The notes under the pieces: generated by a model | Seen by the model: only the letters and a program-made list of their open reading frames with translations | What the model was told of the DNA's origin: nothing | Database searches by the model: none | NCBI GenBank assembly: GCA_021107195.1 | Contig: JAIOTF010000325.1 | Coordinates: 1 to 6,389, forward strand | Reading direction: 5' to 3' | Length of the DNA: 6,389 nucleotides | Origin: Anaerolineaceae bacterium | GTDB lineage: Bacteria > Chloroflexota > Anaerolineae > Anaerolineales > Anaerolineaceae | Made by a program: the position numbers and the translations under genes | Shown here: one piece after another, positions 1 to 6,389 of the stretch | How positions within the stretch are numbered: the first letter of the stretch is position 1 | Layout of the letters: each line of letters opens with the position of its first letter

Positions 1-32
1 AAACTCTCTTTCAGGGTTTTGGGCGCTGACAT
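1..32 (-). CDS. Possible start of a divergent gene, truncated by the window edge
   Basis: Reading the minus strand, an ATG at 32-30 opens a frame (M-S-A-P-K-T-L-K-E-S) that stays open to the left edge. Six purines, GGAGAG at 41-36, lie 3 bases upstream, a good Shine-Dalgarno match at a plausible if short distance (GGAG itself is 5 bases away). Only ten complete codons are visible, so no family can be assigned. The call rests on the ribosome binding site and on the fact that the first clear + strand gene starts about 100 bases away, which fits a divergent arrangement. The alternative is that the match is chance and the upstream neighbour ends elsewhere. Confidence 0.4.
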   Translation of the reverse strand, partial: MSAPKTLKES

Positions 33-35
33 CTT

Positions 36-41
36 CTCTCC
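36..41 (-). promoter_or_regulatory. Shine-Dalgarno for the divergent left-edge gene
   Basis: GGAGAG read on the minus strand, followed by AAG and then ATG. It is the main evidence for the partial minus-strand gene. An A/T-rich stretch at 45-70 lies upstream of it and contains TAAAAT (61-56, minus strand) as a weak -10 candidate. I see no convincing -35 for it. Confidence 0.35.
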
Positions 42-102
42 ATACTTTTTATGTCATTTTATCCTTTTTTCATGCGTAAGCCCTGTTGTCCATGCCCTCT
101 TC

Positions 103-131
103 TTGCTTCACAGCCCCCGCCATGATACACT
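103..131 (+). promoter_or_regulatory. Predicted extended -10 promoter giving a leaderless transcript
   Basis: TTGCTT at 103-108 (three of six to TTGACA) is followed by exactly 17 bases and then TACACT at 126-131 (four of six to TATAAT). A TG dinucleotide at 123-124 makes it an extended -10 (TGaTACACT). Transcription would be expected to begin about seven bases after the -10, at or next to the GTG at 138. This fits the absence of any Shine-Dalgarno sequence before that start. It would probably drive the whole cluster. The rest of 33-137 holds T-rich tracts but no other gene that I can support. Confidence 0.45.
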
Positions 132-137
132 CTTAAC

Positions 138-1985
138 GTGTCGGACTATATCTTAATTGTTACTCCATATCATGATTTTGGTGAAATGCTCCGCTTGGGT
201 TTATCGGAAAGCGAAAAATACTGTCCGTATTTAACCCACAACAGCGATGAGGCTCTTCTTGCCGCATCGCAAGATATATTCAGTCTGGCGATCATTGACA
301 CCGAAATGGTCGATCGCCCCTTCCGCAACCTCTGGCAGGAATTAATTGCCGCACAACCCGAATTACAGTTGGTGCTCATCTTCCCGGAAGCCGAAGAAGA
401 TTATCCTTCGCTCAAAGGGATGGCGCCCCTGGGATGTGTCGACCATCTGTTATACATGCCGGATTTCCTGGAATTGATTGACAGCGCATTTCCACTGGCA
501 GAAAAAACCACCGAACCACAAGCTCCTCTACCAATGGAAGCCCCTCGAGTGCCCCTCCAAAAAACGGAACCTCAACAGGAATATAACCTGGCATGGCTGG
601 AAGCCCCCCAAATTGCCAGTGTTCATCTCGAAAAACAACTGCCAGATTGTTCGGCGCAGGCAGCGATGATCGCCCGATCCGACCAGGTGCTGGCTTACTC
701 CGACCAATTGGAAGTCACCACCGCCCAGGAAGTAGCAAATCGTTTCACCCGTTATTGGAACACTGACGGCAGCAACAGTGACCTGGTGCGCTTCATTCAC
801 CTTGGACAAGAGAACCAGCCATTTTTACTCTATGCCTCCTCTTTGGTCAACGATGTTGTGCTGATAGCGCTCTATCAACCCGATACGCCTCTAAGCCAGC
901 CTCACCGCCAGATCAACAAACTGGCGCGCATGCTGCTCAATGAAGCCCCTGCCCTGCCCGCGAAAGGCACCAGCTCGCCGCAAATGGAATTCATTGAAAA
1001 AGACGATATTTTCTCTCAACGCATACGCATGGTTACCGGCAACCTGCCCGACCAAGGCGAGGTGATAAATAAGGAAGAATTTGACGACGAAGAGGAGGAG
1101 GATCAAGACATGGCCGATGAGGCATTTGACCCTGACCAATTCCATCTGGAAGAACTGCTCTCCAAAATGCCTTCTCCTGATCCGGTTGAACCCGATCCAG
1201 TTGAAAACCAGCATGAACCTGAACTGTATATCTCGCAGGATGCGGTAGAAAGCATACGCTTCCCCTGGCAATCGGATACTGCCAGCTTAAAGGAGAAGTC
1301 TCCCAACGGGCATGACGATATTACAGAAGAAGAATTTGAACCGCTACCAGACTTTGCCGATTTGGAAACCTCATCTGACAGCCCGCTGAGCAATGGCTGG
1401 AGAAACGAAAACGATTCGCAACAACCCGCTGCGGAAGATGAACCATCTGAAATTGCGCCGGAAAAAACAGATGACAAGCAATCCAAAATTGGCACTTCGC
1501 CTTTGAAACGGCCTGCCCCCAGAGTGAGACTGGACGATGAAAACGGTGATGAAGAAGAAAATGATAATAATGACGAAGAATTCAGCGACTGCGTATACAC
1601 CTATACTACCTTCGTCACCCCGCTGTTAAAACGACACGCCTTAACCCGAGAACTGGCCCAGATCCTGGCGAAGAGCATGAATGCAGTCTGCAAGAAGAAC
1701 AACTGGAAACTGATCAACATGACTGCCCGGCCATCGGGCATGCTCTGGACAGCGCGTATCCCCGCCAGCGTGACCACCGGTCAAATGGTGAAAATCGTGC
1801 GCGAAGAAACTTCCGACTTCCTGTATGAAATCCATCCACGATTGAAATACGAAGCCCTTTCAGAAAACTTCTGGGCGCCCAATTATCTGGTCGTCAGCGG
1901 CAGTGAACCGCCCGAAGATACTTCTATCAAGGACTTTTTGCACCGCATCCATCAAGCAAACCGTAACAACGGGTCGCGGCATTGA
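138..1985 (+). CDS. Multidomain regulator-like protein: degenerate receiver, Roadblock-like domain, acidic linker, catalytically dead Y1-transposase-like domain
   Basis: A 615-residue cytoplasmic protein with no signal peptide or membrane segment; its function is unknown. Residues 1-121 form a receiver-like (CheY-type) domain. Strand 1 is YILIV and Asp54 sits at the phosphorylation position (LAIIDT), but the acidic pair after strand 1 is replaced by TPYHD, the switch Thr/Ser by Phe82 and the conserved Lys by Met107 (YMPDF). Residues about 155-270 resemble a Roadblock/LC7 domain (HLEKQL, AAMIARSDQVLAYSD, PFLLYASSLVNDVVLIAL). Residues about 285-485 are a disordered, very acidic linker. Residues 486-610 match the layout of IS200/IS605 Y1 transposases (YTTFVT at the start, ETSDFL, FWAPNYLVVSG, then IKDFLHRI), yet the HUH site reads G534-M-L536 and the catalytic Tyr is Phe600. 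The GTG start is set by the in-frame TGA at 123-125 and by strand 1 of the receiver. I infer a domesticated nucleic-acid-binding or scaffold role. polA follows after 27 bases. Confidence 0.85.
   Translation: MSDYILIVTPYHDFGEMLRLGLSESEKYCPYLTHNSDEALLAASQDIFSLAIIDTEMVDRPFRNLWQELIAAQPELQLVLIFPEAEEDYPSLKGMAPLGCVDHLLYMPDFLELIDSAFPLAEKTTEPQAPLPMEAPRVPLQKTEPQQEYNLAWLEAPQIASVHLEKQLPDCSAQAAMIARSDQVLAYSDQLEVTTAQEVANRFTRYWNTDGSNSDLVRFIHLGQENQPFLLYASSLVNDVVLIALYQPDTPLSQPHRQINKLARMLLNEAPALPAKGTSSPQMEFIEKDDIFSQRIRMVTGNLPDQGEVINKEEFDDEEEEDQDMADEAFDPDQFHLEELLSKMPSPDPVEPDPVENQHEPELYISQDAVESIRFPWQSDTASLKEKSPNGHDDITEEEFEPLPDFADLETSSDSPLSNGWRNENDSQQPAAEDEPSEIAPEKTDDKQSKIGTSPLKRPAPRVRLDDENGDEEENDNNDEEFSDCVYTYTTFVTPLLKRHALTRELAQILAKSMNAVCKKNNWKLINMTARPSGMLWTARIPASVTTGQMVKIVREETSDFLYEIHPRLKYEALSENFWAPNYLVVSGSEPPEDTSIKDFLHRIHQANRNNGSRH
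1176..1205 (+). repeat. Tandem 15-base coding repeat (PDPVE twice)
   Basis: Two adjacent copies encode Pro-Asp-Pro-Val-Glu at residues 347-351 and 352-356 within the acidic linker of the first gene. The copies differ at third codon positions (cct gat ccg / ccc gat cca), so the duplication is not recent. It supports the view that this linker is low-complexity and evolves by small expansions. Confidence 0.6.
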
Positions 1986-2003
1986 TCATCACCATTCCAA
2001 AAA

Positions 2004-2007
2004 AGGA
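2004..2007 (+). promoter_or_regulatory. Shine-Dalgarno for polA
   Basis: AGGA within AAAAAAGGATTG, five bases before the ATG at 2013. It confirms that start, which also places the metal-binding Asp9 of the LIDGHALAYR motif at the usual distance from the N-terminus. Confidence 0.7.
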
Positions 2008-2012
2008 TTGCC

Positions 2013-4796
2013 ATGCCCCCTATTCTTTATCTGATTGACGGCCATGCCCTGGCCTATCGAACATATTATGCCTTGAGTGCAGCTGGTGGTGACCGCTTCC
2101 GCACCAGCACTGGCGAACCAACCGCGGGGGTATACGGTTTTGCCAGTGTCCTTCTCCGTTTGCTCGAACAGGATCAACCTGAATATCTGGCCGTGGTGTT
2201 CGATACCGGAAAGACCTTCCGTAACGAACTGTATCCCGAATATAAAGCCACTCGCGAGAAAATGCCGGATGACCTGCGTACCCAATTCAACCGCATTTAC
2301 CAACTCGTAGATTCCTTTCATTTGCCACGCCTTGAAAAAGAAGGTTTTGAAGCTGACGATGTGCTTGGCAGCGTGGCGCAGGATGCCGTGCGGCAAGGCT
2401 TTGGGGTAAAGATCCTCACAGGAGATCGGGACCTGCTGCAACTGGTCAATGATCGCATCATTGTCAACCTGCCGGGCAAGAGACTGGCCGATTCCCGCGA
2501 TTACACCGCCAAAGACGTGGTGGAATATATGGGCGTCAGGCCCGACCAGATCATCGACTTCAAGGCGCTGGCCGGCGACTCCTCCGACAATATCCCCGGC
2601 GTTCCCGGTGTGGGCAAGAAGACCGCCGTTTCCCTGCTGCGGGATTACGACACCCTTGATGATATCTATGCGCACATTGATGCGCTGCCCACCAGGGCGC
2701 AAAACCGGCTGCGGGAAGGCCGGGACTCCGCCTACCTCAGCTATAAGCTGGCCGAGATCTGCACCGATGTCGAAATCACCCTCGATCTGGAGCAAGCCAG
2801 CACCAAAAACCTCAATCTGAATGAAGTAGATCATTTCTTCCAGGAAATGGAATTCCGCACCTTGCGCTCCCGGCTGAAAAATTTACTGCCCGCTGGACAG
2901 ACCGCCCAGAGCGATCAACAGCTTTCCTTGTTTGGCGAGACGATCAAGCGGGTTGGAATCCAGCCGGATTACCAACCCGAAGTGGTCCTGGTGGATAATC
3001 AAGAAGCACTTGAAGCATTACGCAAGGCACTTGACAATGCAGATGTGATCGCTCTTGATACTGAAACCACCGCTACCGACCCGATGCTGGCTGAACTGGT
3101 GGGTATCTCACTGGCCGTCCGGGAAGGACAGGGATATTACATCCCGGTAGGTCACAAGACCGACGAACCGCAGCTCCCCCTGGATACCGTCCTGGATGCT
3201 CTGCAACCTGCGTTGACCGACCCTGCCAAAGAAAAAGTGGGACACAACCTGAAATACGATGGCATTATGCTGGAGCGTTATGGATTAAAGATTAAACCCT
3301 ACGGGTTTGACACGATGATCGCCGGATTCCTGATTGCCCCGGCCTCCCGCCATCTCGGTTTGAAGGACATGGCCGAAGACGAGCTTGGCATCCGCATGAC
3401 CCACATCGAATCCTTAATCAGCAGCGGAAAGTCCCAGATCACCATGGATAAAGTCGCCATCAAAGATACTGCTGCCTATGCCGTCGCCGATGCAGAAGTG
3501 ACTCTGCAATTGCAGCCTGTGATGCAAAAAAGGATGCAGGAAGTAAATGCCACAGAAATTTTCCGCAAGGTGGAAATGACGCTGGTGCCAGTGCTGGCGC
3601 AAATGGAGCAGGTAGGCATCACCCTCGACACTGCCTTCTTTGACCAGTTTTCCAAACAACTGGTGCAGCGAAGGGAAGAACTGCAAACACAGGTCTTTCA
3701 GGCTGTTGGCTACACCTTCAACCTGAATTCTACCCAACAGCTTTCCACTGCCCTGTTTGAGAACCTGGGACTGACTCCGCCAACCCGCAAGCGCACCAGC
3801 AGCGGCCATTATTCCACCTCGGCCAGCGTGCTGGAAGCCATGCAAAACCAGCACCCTGTGATCAACTGGCTGCTGGAATACCGCGAAGTTACTAAACTGC
3901 AATCCACTTACGTGGAAGCCCTGCCCAAACAGATCAATCCGCACACCGGGCGGGTACACACTTCCTTTAATCAGACCGGCACCGTGACCGGGCGCATTTC
4001 GTCCAACAACCCCAACCTGCAGAACATTCCTACCCGCACCGAACTGGGACGACAGGTACGCAACGGTTTCATTGCCGCTCATGGCTGCCTGTTGGTGGCC
4101 GTAGACTATTCGCAGATCGAGCTGCGCATCGTGGCCCATATGTCAAACGATGAAGCCATGCTGGCCGCCTTCCGCGCCGGACAGGACATCCACGCAACCA
4201 CTGCCGCGGCGATTTACAACATCCCACTGGACGCTGTCAGCAAAGACCAGCGCCGCCATGCCAAAGCGATCAATTTTGGCCTGATCTATGGCATGAGTCC
4301 CTTTGGCCTCTCCAACAGCACCGGCCTGACCCTGGCTGAAGCTGAGAACTTTGTCAAAGCCTATTTCGAACAATTCCCGAATGTGAAAAGCTACCTCGAC
4401 GGTATCCGCGAAACGGCAGCCGAACAAGGATATGTGGAAACGCTGCTCGGCCGGCGGCGCTACTTCCCCAACTTGCAGCGCCAGATTAACAACAACCTTC
4501 GCCGCCGCGAAGAACGAGAAGCGATCAACGCCCCCATCCAGGGTACGGCTGCTGATATCATGAAGCTGGCGATGATCCAACTGCCGCAAGCGTTGATAGA
4601 CGCCGGGCTGAAATCACAGATCGCCTTGCAGATCCACGATGAATTGATCTTGGAATGTCCCGAAGACGAACTGCACGCTGCCGTGAAAACTACGCAAACG
4701 GTGATGGAAAACACCTACGAACTCAGCATTCCCCTACTGACAGACGCCCGTTGGGGCGATAGTTGGGGCACTTTGAAACCTTACCGTACTTCTTGA
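2013..4796 (+). CDS. polA: DNA polymerase I with 5' nuclease and active-looking 3'-5' proofreading domain
   Basis: Pol I removes RNA primers, fills gaps and acts in excision repair. The 927 residues are almost the length of the E. coli enzyme. The 5' nuclease domain (1 to about 295) has LIDGHALAYR (Asp9), VFD (Asp64), YKATREKMP, EADD (Glu113, Asp115, Asp116), TGDRD (Asp138, Asp140) and GDSSDNIPGVPGVGKKTA, the helix-hairpin-helix. The 3'-5' exonuclease domain (about 325-510) keeps all four metal-binding acids: Asp349 and Glu351 (ALDTET), Asp416 (HNLKYD) and Asp493 in the Exo III motif YAVAD (with Tyr489). Proofreading should therefore work, unlike in Taq Pol I. The polymerase domain has motif A VAVDYSQIELR (Asp698), motif B RRHAKAINFGLIYG (Arg747, Lys751, Phe755, Tyr759) and motif C IHDE (Asp876, Glu877). 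Phe755 at the O-helix position predicts discrimination against dideoxynucleotides. The gene lies 27 bases after the regulator-like gene and 30 before the TPR gene. No frameshift or missing residue is seen. Confidence 0.98.
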   Translation: MPPILYLIDGHALAYRTYYALSAAGGDRFRTSTGEPTAGVYGFASVLLRLLEQDQPEYLAVVFDTGKTFRNELYPEYKATREKMPDDLRTQFNRIYQLVDSFHLPRLEKEGFEADDVLGSVAQDAVRQGFGVKILTGDRDLLQLVNDRIIVNLPGKRLADSRDYTAKDVVEYMGVRPDQIIDFKALAGDSSDNIPGVPGVGKKTAVSLLRDYDTLDDIYAHIDALPTRAQNRLREGRDSAYLSYKLAEICTDVEITLDLEQASTKNLNLNEVDHFFQEMEFRTLRSRLKNLLPAGQTAQSDQQLSLFGETIKRVGIQPDYQPEVVLVDNQEALEALRKALDNADVIALDTETTATDPMLAELVGISLAVREGQGYYIPVGHKTDEPQLPLDTVLDALQPALTDPAKEKVGHNLKYDGIMLERYGLKIKPYGFDTMIAGFLIAPASRHLGLKDMAEDELGIRMTHIESLISSGKSQITMDKVAIKDTAAYAVADAEVTLQLQPVMQKRMQEVNATEIFRKVEMTLVPVLAQMEQVGITLDTAFFDQFSKQLVQRREELQTQVFQAVGYTFNLNSTQQLSTALFENLGLTPPTRKRTSSGHYSTSASVLEAMQNQHPVINWLLEYREVTKLQSTYVEALPKQINPHTGRVHTSFNQTGTVTGRISSNNPNLQNIPTRTELGRQVRNGFIAAHGCLLVAVDYSQIELRIVAHMSNDEAMLAAFRAGQDIHATTAAAIYNIPLDAVSKDQRRHAKAINFGLIYGMSPFGLSNSTGLTLAEAENFVKAYFEQFPNVKSYLDGIRETAAEQGYVETLLGRRRYFPNLQRQINNNLRRREEREAINAPIQGTAADIMKLAMIQLPQALIDAGLKSQIALQIHDELILECPEDELHAAVKTTQTVMENTYELSIPLLTDARWGDSWGTLKPYRTS

Positions 4797-4801
4797 AATT
4801 A

Positions 4802-4810
4802 TGGTTTAAT
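4802..4810 (+). promoter_or_regulatory. Possible internal extended -10 promoter before the TPR gene
   Basis: TGGTTTAAT fits the extended -10 pattern TGnTATAAT with one mismatch in the hexamer. It lies in a short A/T-rich gap (4797-4826) between polA and the TPR gene. There is no good -35 at 17-18 bases upstream (ttaccg/taccgt). If used, transcription would start near 4817 and leave about ten bases of leader. It could give the TPR gene some expression independent of polA. A/T-rich gaps produce such matches easily, so this is tentative. Confidence 0.3.
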
Positions 4811-4817
4811 GTAATAT

Positions 4818-4822
4818 GGTGA
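4818..4822 (+). promoter_or_regulatory. Weak Shine-Dalgarno for the TPR gene
   Basis: GGTGA matches part of the anti-Shine-Dalgarno complement and lies four bases before the ATG at 4827, which is rather close. No better ribosome binding site is present in the gap. This supports the ATG at 4827 as the start. Confidence 0.45.
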
Positions 4823-4826
4823 AGTT

Positions 4827-6389
4827 ATGACAGGAATCCAAAAAGCATTTCGAAGAGCAATGAATCAAGGGCATTCTGCCGCGTGGGACCAGAAATGGGA
4901 AAAAGCGGCCGGTTTCTACCGTCAGGCGATGGACATCTCTCCCGATAACGCCATAGCATTGACCAGTTATGGTCTGGCGCTCTTTAAATTGCAAAGTTAT
5001 GAAGAAGCGCTTGGCCTCTACGAAAAAGCGGGAGAGCTCTCTGCCAATGATCCCTTGCCATTTGAGAAAATCGCCGAGATCAACGAACTGCAAGGCATGC
5101 AGCCGGAAGCGATCCAGGCCTATATGCAAGCTGCCGACCTTTACCTGAAACAGCGCGATGTTGAAAAAGCCATCGAAAACTGGCATAAAGTACTCAATTT
5201 TGACCCCGGTCATCTGGGCGCACGCCGTAAGCTGGCACTGGTGTATGAACGACTTGGCCGAAAACTGGACTCTGTCACAGAATATATCAACATTGCCAGC
5301 CTGATGCAGCACCGCGGCGAAACCAACAAAGCACTGGAATTGGTGGAGTATGCCCTGCGTCTGATGCCAGACAACGTCAACGCCCAACAGGCCCAGCATG
5401 CCCTGCAAGGCCATCATCCGCTGCCCCAACCCACAGCACCAAAAAAGGCTGAACCTTCCCCTTCAACAAAAAAAACCGGACAACTGCCCCAGCTTGCAGC
5501 GCCAAAAGAACCCAAACCTATCCAGGACCCGATTGCCGAAGCCCGTCGTAGTGCAATGGCTGCCCTGGCCGATTTGATCTTTGATCAAAGCGTCTCTCTG
5601 GACAAGGGTAATGGCGGCCAGCGGCGCGGCCTGTCCGCTTTGGCCAGTGGAAAATCCAGTATGCCGACAGGTCAAGCAGACCGCAGCCGCATTCAACTCC
5701 ATATCGGGCAGGCTATTGAACTGCAATCCAGAGGCGAATTCAAGAAGGCAACCAGCGAACTGTCGCGTGCGATCAATACGGGTCTGGAGCACGCCGCGGC
5801 TTACTTCAATTTAGGGCTTTTGCAAAAAGAACAAAAAATGAACCGGGAAGCGCAGAATCAGTTGCGCAACTCAGTCAAACACCCCGATTACGCCCTGGCC
5901 TCCTACCTGCTCATGGCTGAACTCTATCACCAGGAAGAGAAAGCCGCCGAAGCCGCCTCCGCTTGTTTGCATGCCCTGCGTCTGGCGGATGCCGAAGTCG
6001 TACCGCAAGAACAAGCCGCTGACTTGAAGCAGATCTACGAACCGATCATCGAAGCCCAATCACAGGAAAGCGAAACCAGAGCCCTGCAAGGGCTTTACGA
6101 CAATATTACAGCGCAATTACTGCGCCCTGACTGGCGCCAGCATTTACAGATCGCTCGCCAGCAGCTTCCTCCAAACCCGCCCGGCACGCCGCCGGTTCCG
6201 CTGGCAGAAATGCTGCTGCAAACCAACAGTGGAGACGTGATCGAGGCCCTGTCGTTCGTCAAGCAGCTCATACGGCGCGAAAAGTTCCGCTCAGCCATGG
6301 AAGAAGCTTTCCACACCCTGCAATATGCGCCCACGTTTCTGCCCATGCACACCCAGGTCGCTGAAATCTTAATGAAAGAAGACCAACCT
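4827..6389 (+). CDS. TPR-repeat protein, 3' end beyond the window
   Basis: The frame from the ATG at 4827 is open for 521 codons to the last base, so the protein is at least 521 residues and its C-terminus is unseen. It has no signal peptide or transmembrane segment and is probably cytoplasmic. The first half carries successive TPR-like helical hairpins at about residues 12-40, 43-74, 77-108, 112-127, 129-160 and 163-182; typical signatures are AAGFYRQAMDISPDN, YEEALGLYEKA and ALELVEYALRLMPDN. A Pro/Lys-rich linker (about 196-235) follows. A conserved-looking stretch around 235-290 leads into a second TPR-like set (about 290-320, 323-350, 358-387), then a Pro-rich loop (447-457) and another helical pair near 470-503. 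TPR arrays are protein-binding scaffolds; no enzymatic domain is visible. It starts 30 bases after polA, probably in the same operon. The partner and role are unknown, and a kinase, secretion or polysaccharide-related domain could still follow past the edge. Confidence 0.9.
   Translation, partial: MTGIQKAFRRAMNQGHSAAWDQKWEKAAGFYRQAMDISPDNAIALTSYGLALFKLQSYEEALGLYEKAGELSANDPLPFEKIAEINELQGMQPEAIQAYMQAADLYLKQRDVEKAIENWHKVLNFDPGHLGARRKLALVYERLGRKLDSVTEYINIASLMQHRGETNKALELVEYALRLMPDNVNAQQAQHALQGHHPLPQPTAPKKAEPSPSTKKTGQLPQLAAPKEPKPIQDPIAEARRSAMAALADLIFDQSVSLDKGNGGQRRGLSALASGKSSMPTGQADRSRIQLHIGQAIELQSRGEFKKATSELSRAINTGLEHAAAYFNLGLLQKEQKMNREAQNQLRNSVKHPDYALASYLLMAELYHQEEKAAEAASACLHALRLADAEVVPQEQAADLKQIYEPIIEAQSQESETRALQGLYDNITAQLLRPDWRQHLQIARQQLPPNPPGTPPVPLAEMLLQTNSGDVIEALSFVKQLIRREKFRSAMEEAFHTLQYAPTFLPMHTQVAEILMKEDQP

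Noticed and set aside
122..136. ATG at 122 as the start of the first gene
   Set aside because: This ATG reads ATA-CAC-TCT-TAA and stops after four codons. It is not in frame with the receiver domain.
1593..1985. An inserted IS200/IS605 element or transposase remnant
   Set aside because: The Y1-like domain is in frame with the preceding domains, with no element ends, hairpins or duplicate target. The protein is intact, so a domesticated domain fits better than a mobile element.
1989..2834. Minus-strand 281-codon open frame opposite the start of polA
   Set aside because: It lies wholly within polA, whose motifs prove the + strand frame. The translation shows no recognisable family and the frame is a by-product of codon bias.
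3414..4139. Minus-strand 241-codon open frame opposite the polA middle section
   Set aside because: Fully antisense to conserved exonuclease and polymerase motifs, with no ribosome binding site or domain signature to support it.
4806..5429. Minus-strand 207-codon open frame opposite the TPR gene
   Set aside because: The + strand frame here has a clear TPR pattern and an appropriate start. The antisense translation has no recognisable features.
5579..5590. Perfect 12-base palindrome CTTTGATCAAAG
   Set aside because: It lies inside the TPR coding frame. One or two such palindromes are expected by chance in a window this long, and there is no second copy or nearby promoter.
1..6389. CRISPR arrays, tRNA or rRNA genes, riboswitches, rho-independent terminators
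   Set aside because: Nearly all of the window is coding. The short gaps show no repeat-spacer pattern, cloverleaf or GC-hairpin plus T-run.

Overview
This looks like an ordinary bacterial chromosomal segment holding a three-gene, same-strand cluster on the + strand, with the possible start of a divergent gene at the left edge. Gene order is: an unusual multidomain regulator-like protein (138-1985), DNA polymerase I (polA, 2013-4796), and a tetratricopeptide-repeat (TPR) protein (4827 to beyond the right edge). The gaps between them are only 27 and 30 bases and no terminator-like hairpin is visible in either, so co-transcription is likely. The moderate GC content, the style of the flanking proteins and the C-terminal domain of the first protein make me favour a Chloroflexota (Anaerolineae-like) genome. 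That is an impression from remembered family features, not a search result. No phage genes, IS ends, tRNA or rRNA genes, or CRISPR arrays are visible.

Left end (1-137): on the minus strand an ATG at 32-30, preceded by a good Shine-Dalgarno match (GGAGAG at 41-36), may open a gene that leaves the window. On the plus strand an extended -10 promoter (TTGCTT, 17-base spacer, TGATACACT) sits so close to the GTG at 138 that its transcript would be essentially leaderless. No ribosome binding site is present there and an in-frame stop at 123-125 excludes a longer start.

138-1985 encodes a 615-residue protein with four parts: a degenerate response-regulator receiver domain, a probable Roadblock/LC7-like domain, a long very acidic linker, and a C-terminal domain that resembles the IS200/IS605 Y1 (HUH) transposase fold but has lost the HUH histidines and the catalytic tyrosine. 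I read this as a domesticated, catalytically dead transposase-type nucleic-acid-binding module built into a regulator-like protein. It is the most interesting item in the window.

2013-4796 encodes a full-length Pol I (927 residues) with the 5' nuclease, proofreading 3'-5' exonuclease and polymerase motifs all intact. 4827-6389 is an open frame of 521 codons with no stop before the window ends. It encodes a soluble TPR protein with N-terminal and central TPR arrays split by a Pro/Lys-rich linker. No joint pathway can be read from the sequence. Pol I is DNA repair/replication machinery, while the flanking proteins look like scaffold or regulatory proteins, so any functional link is an inference from gene order only.
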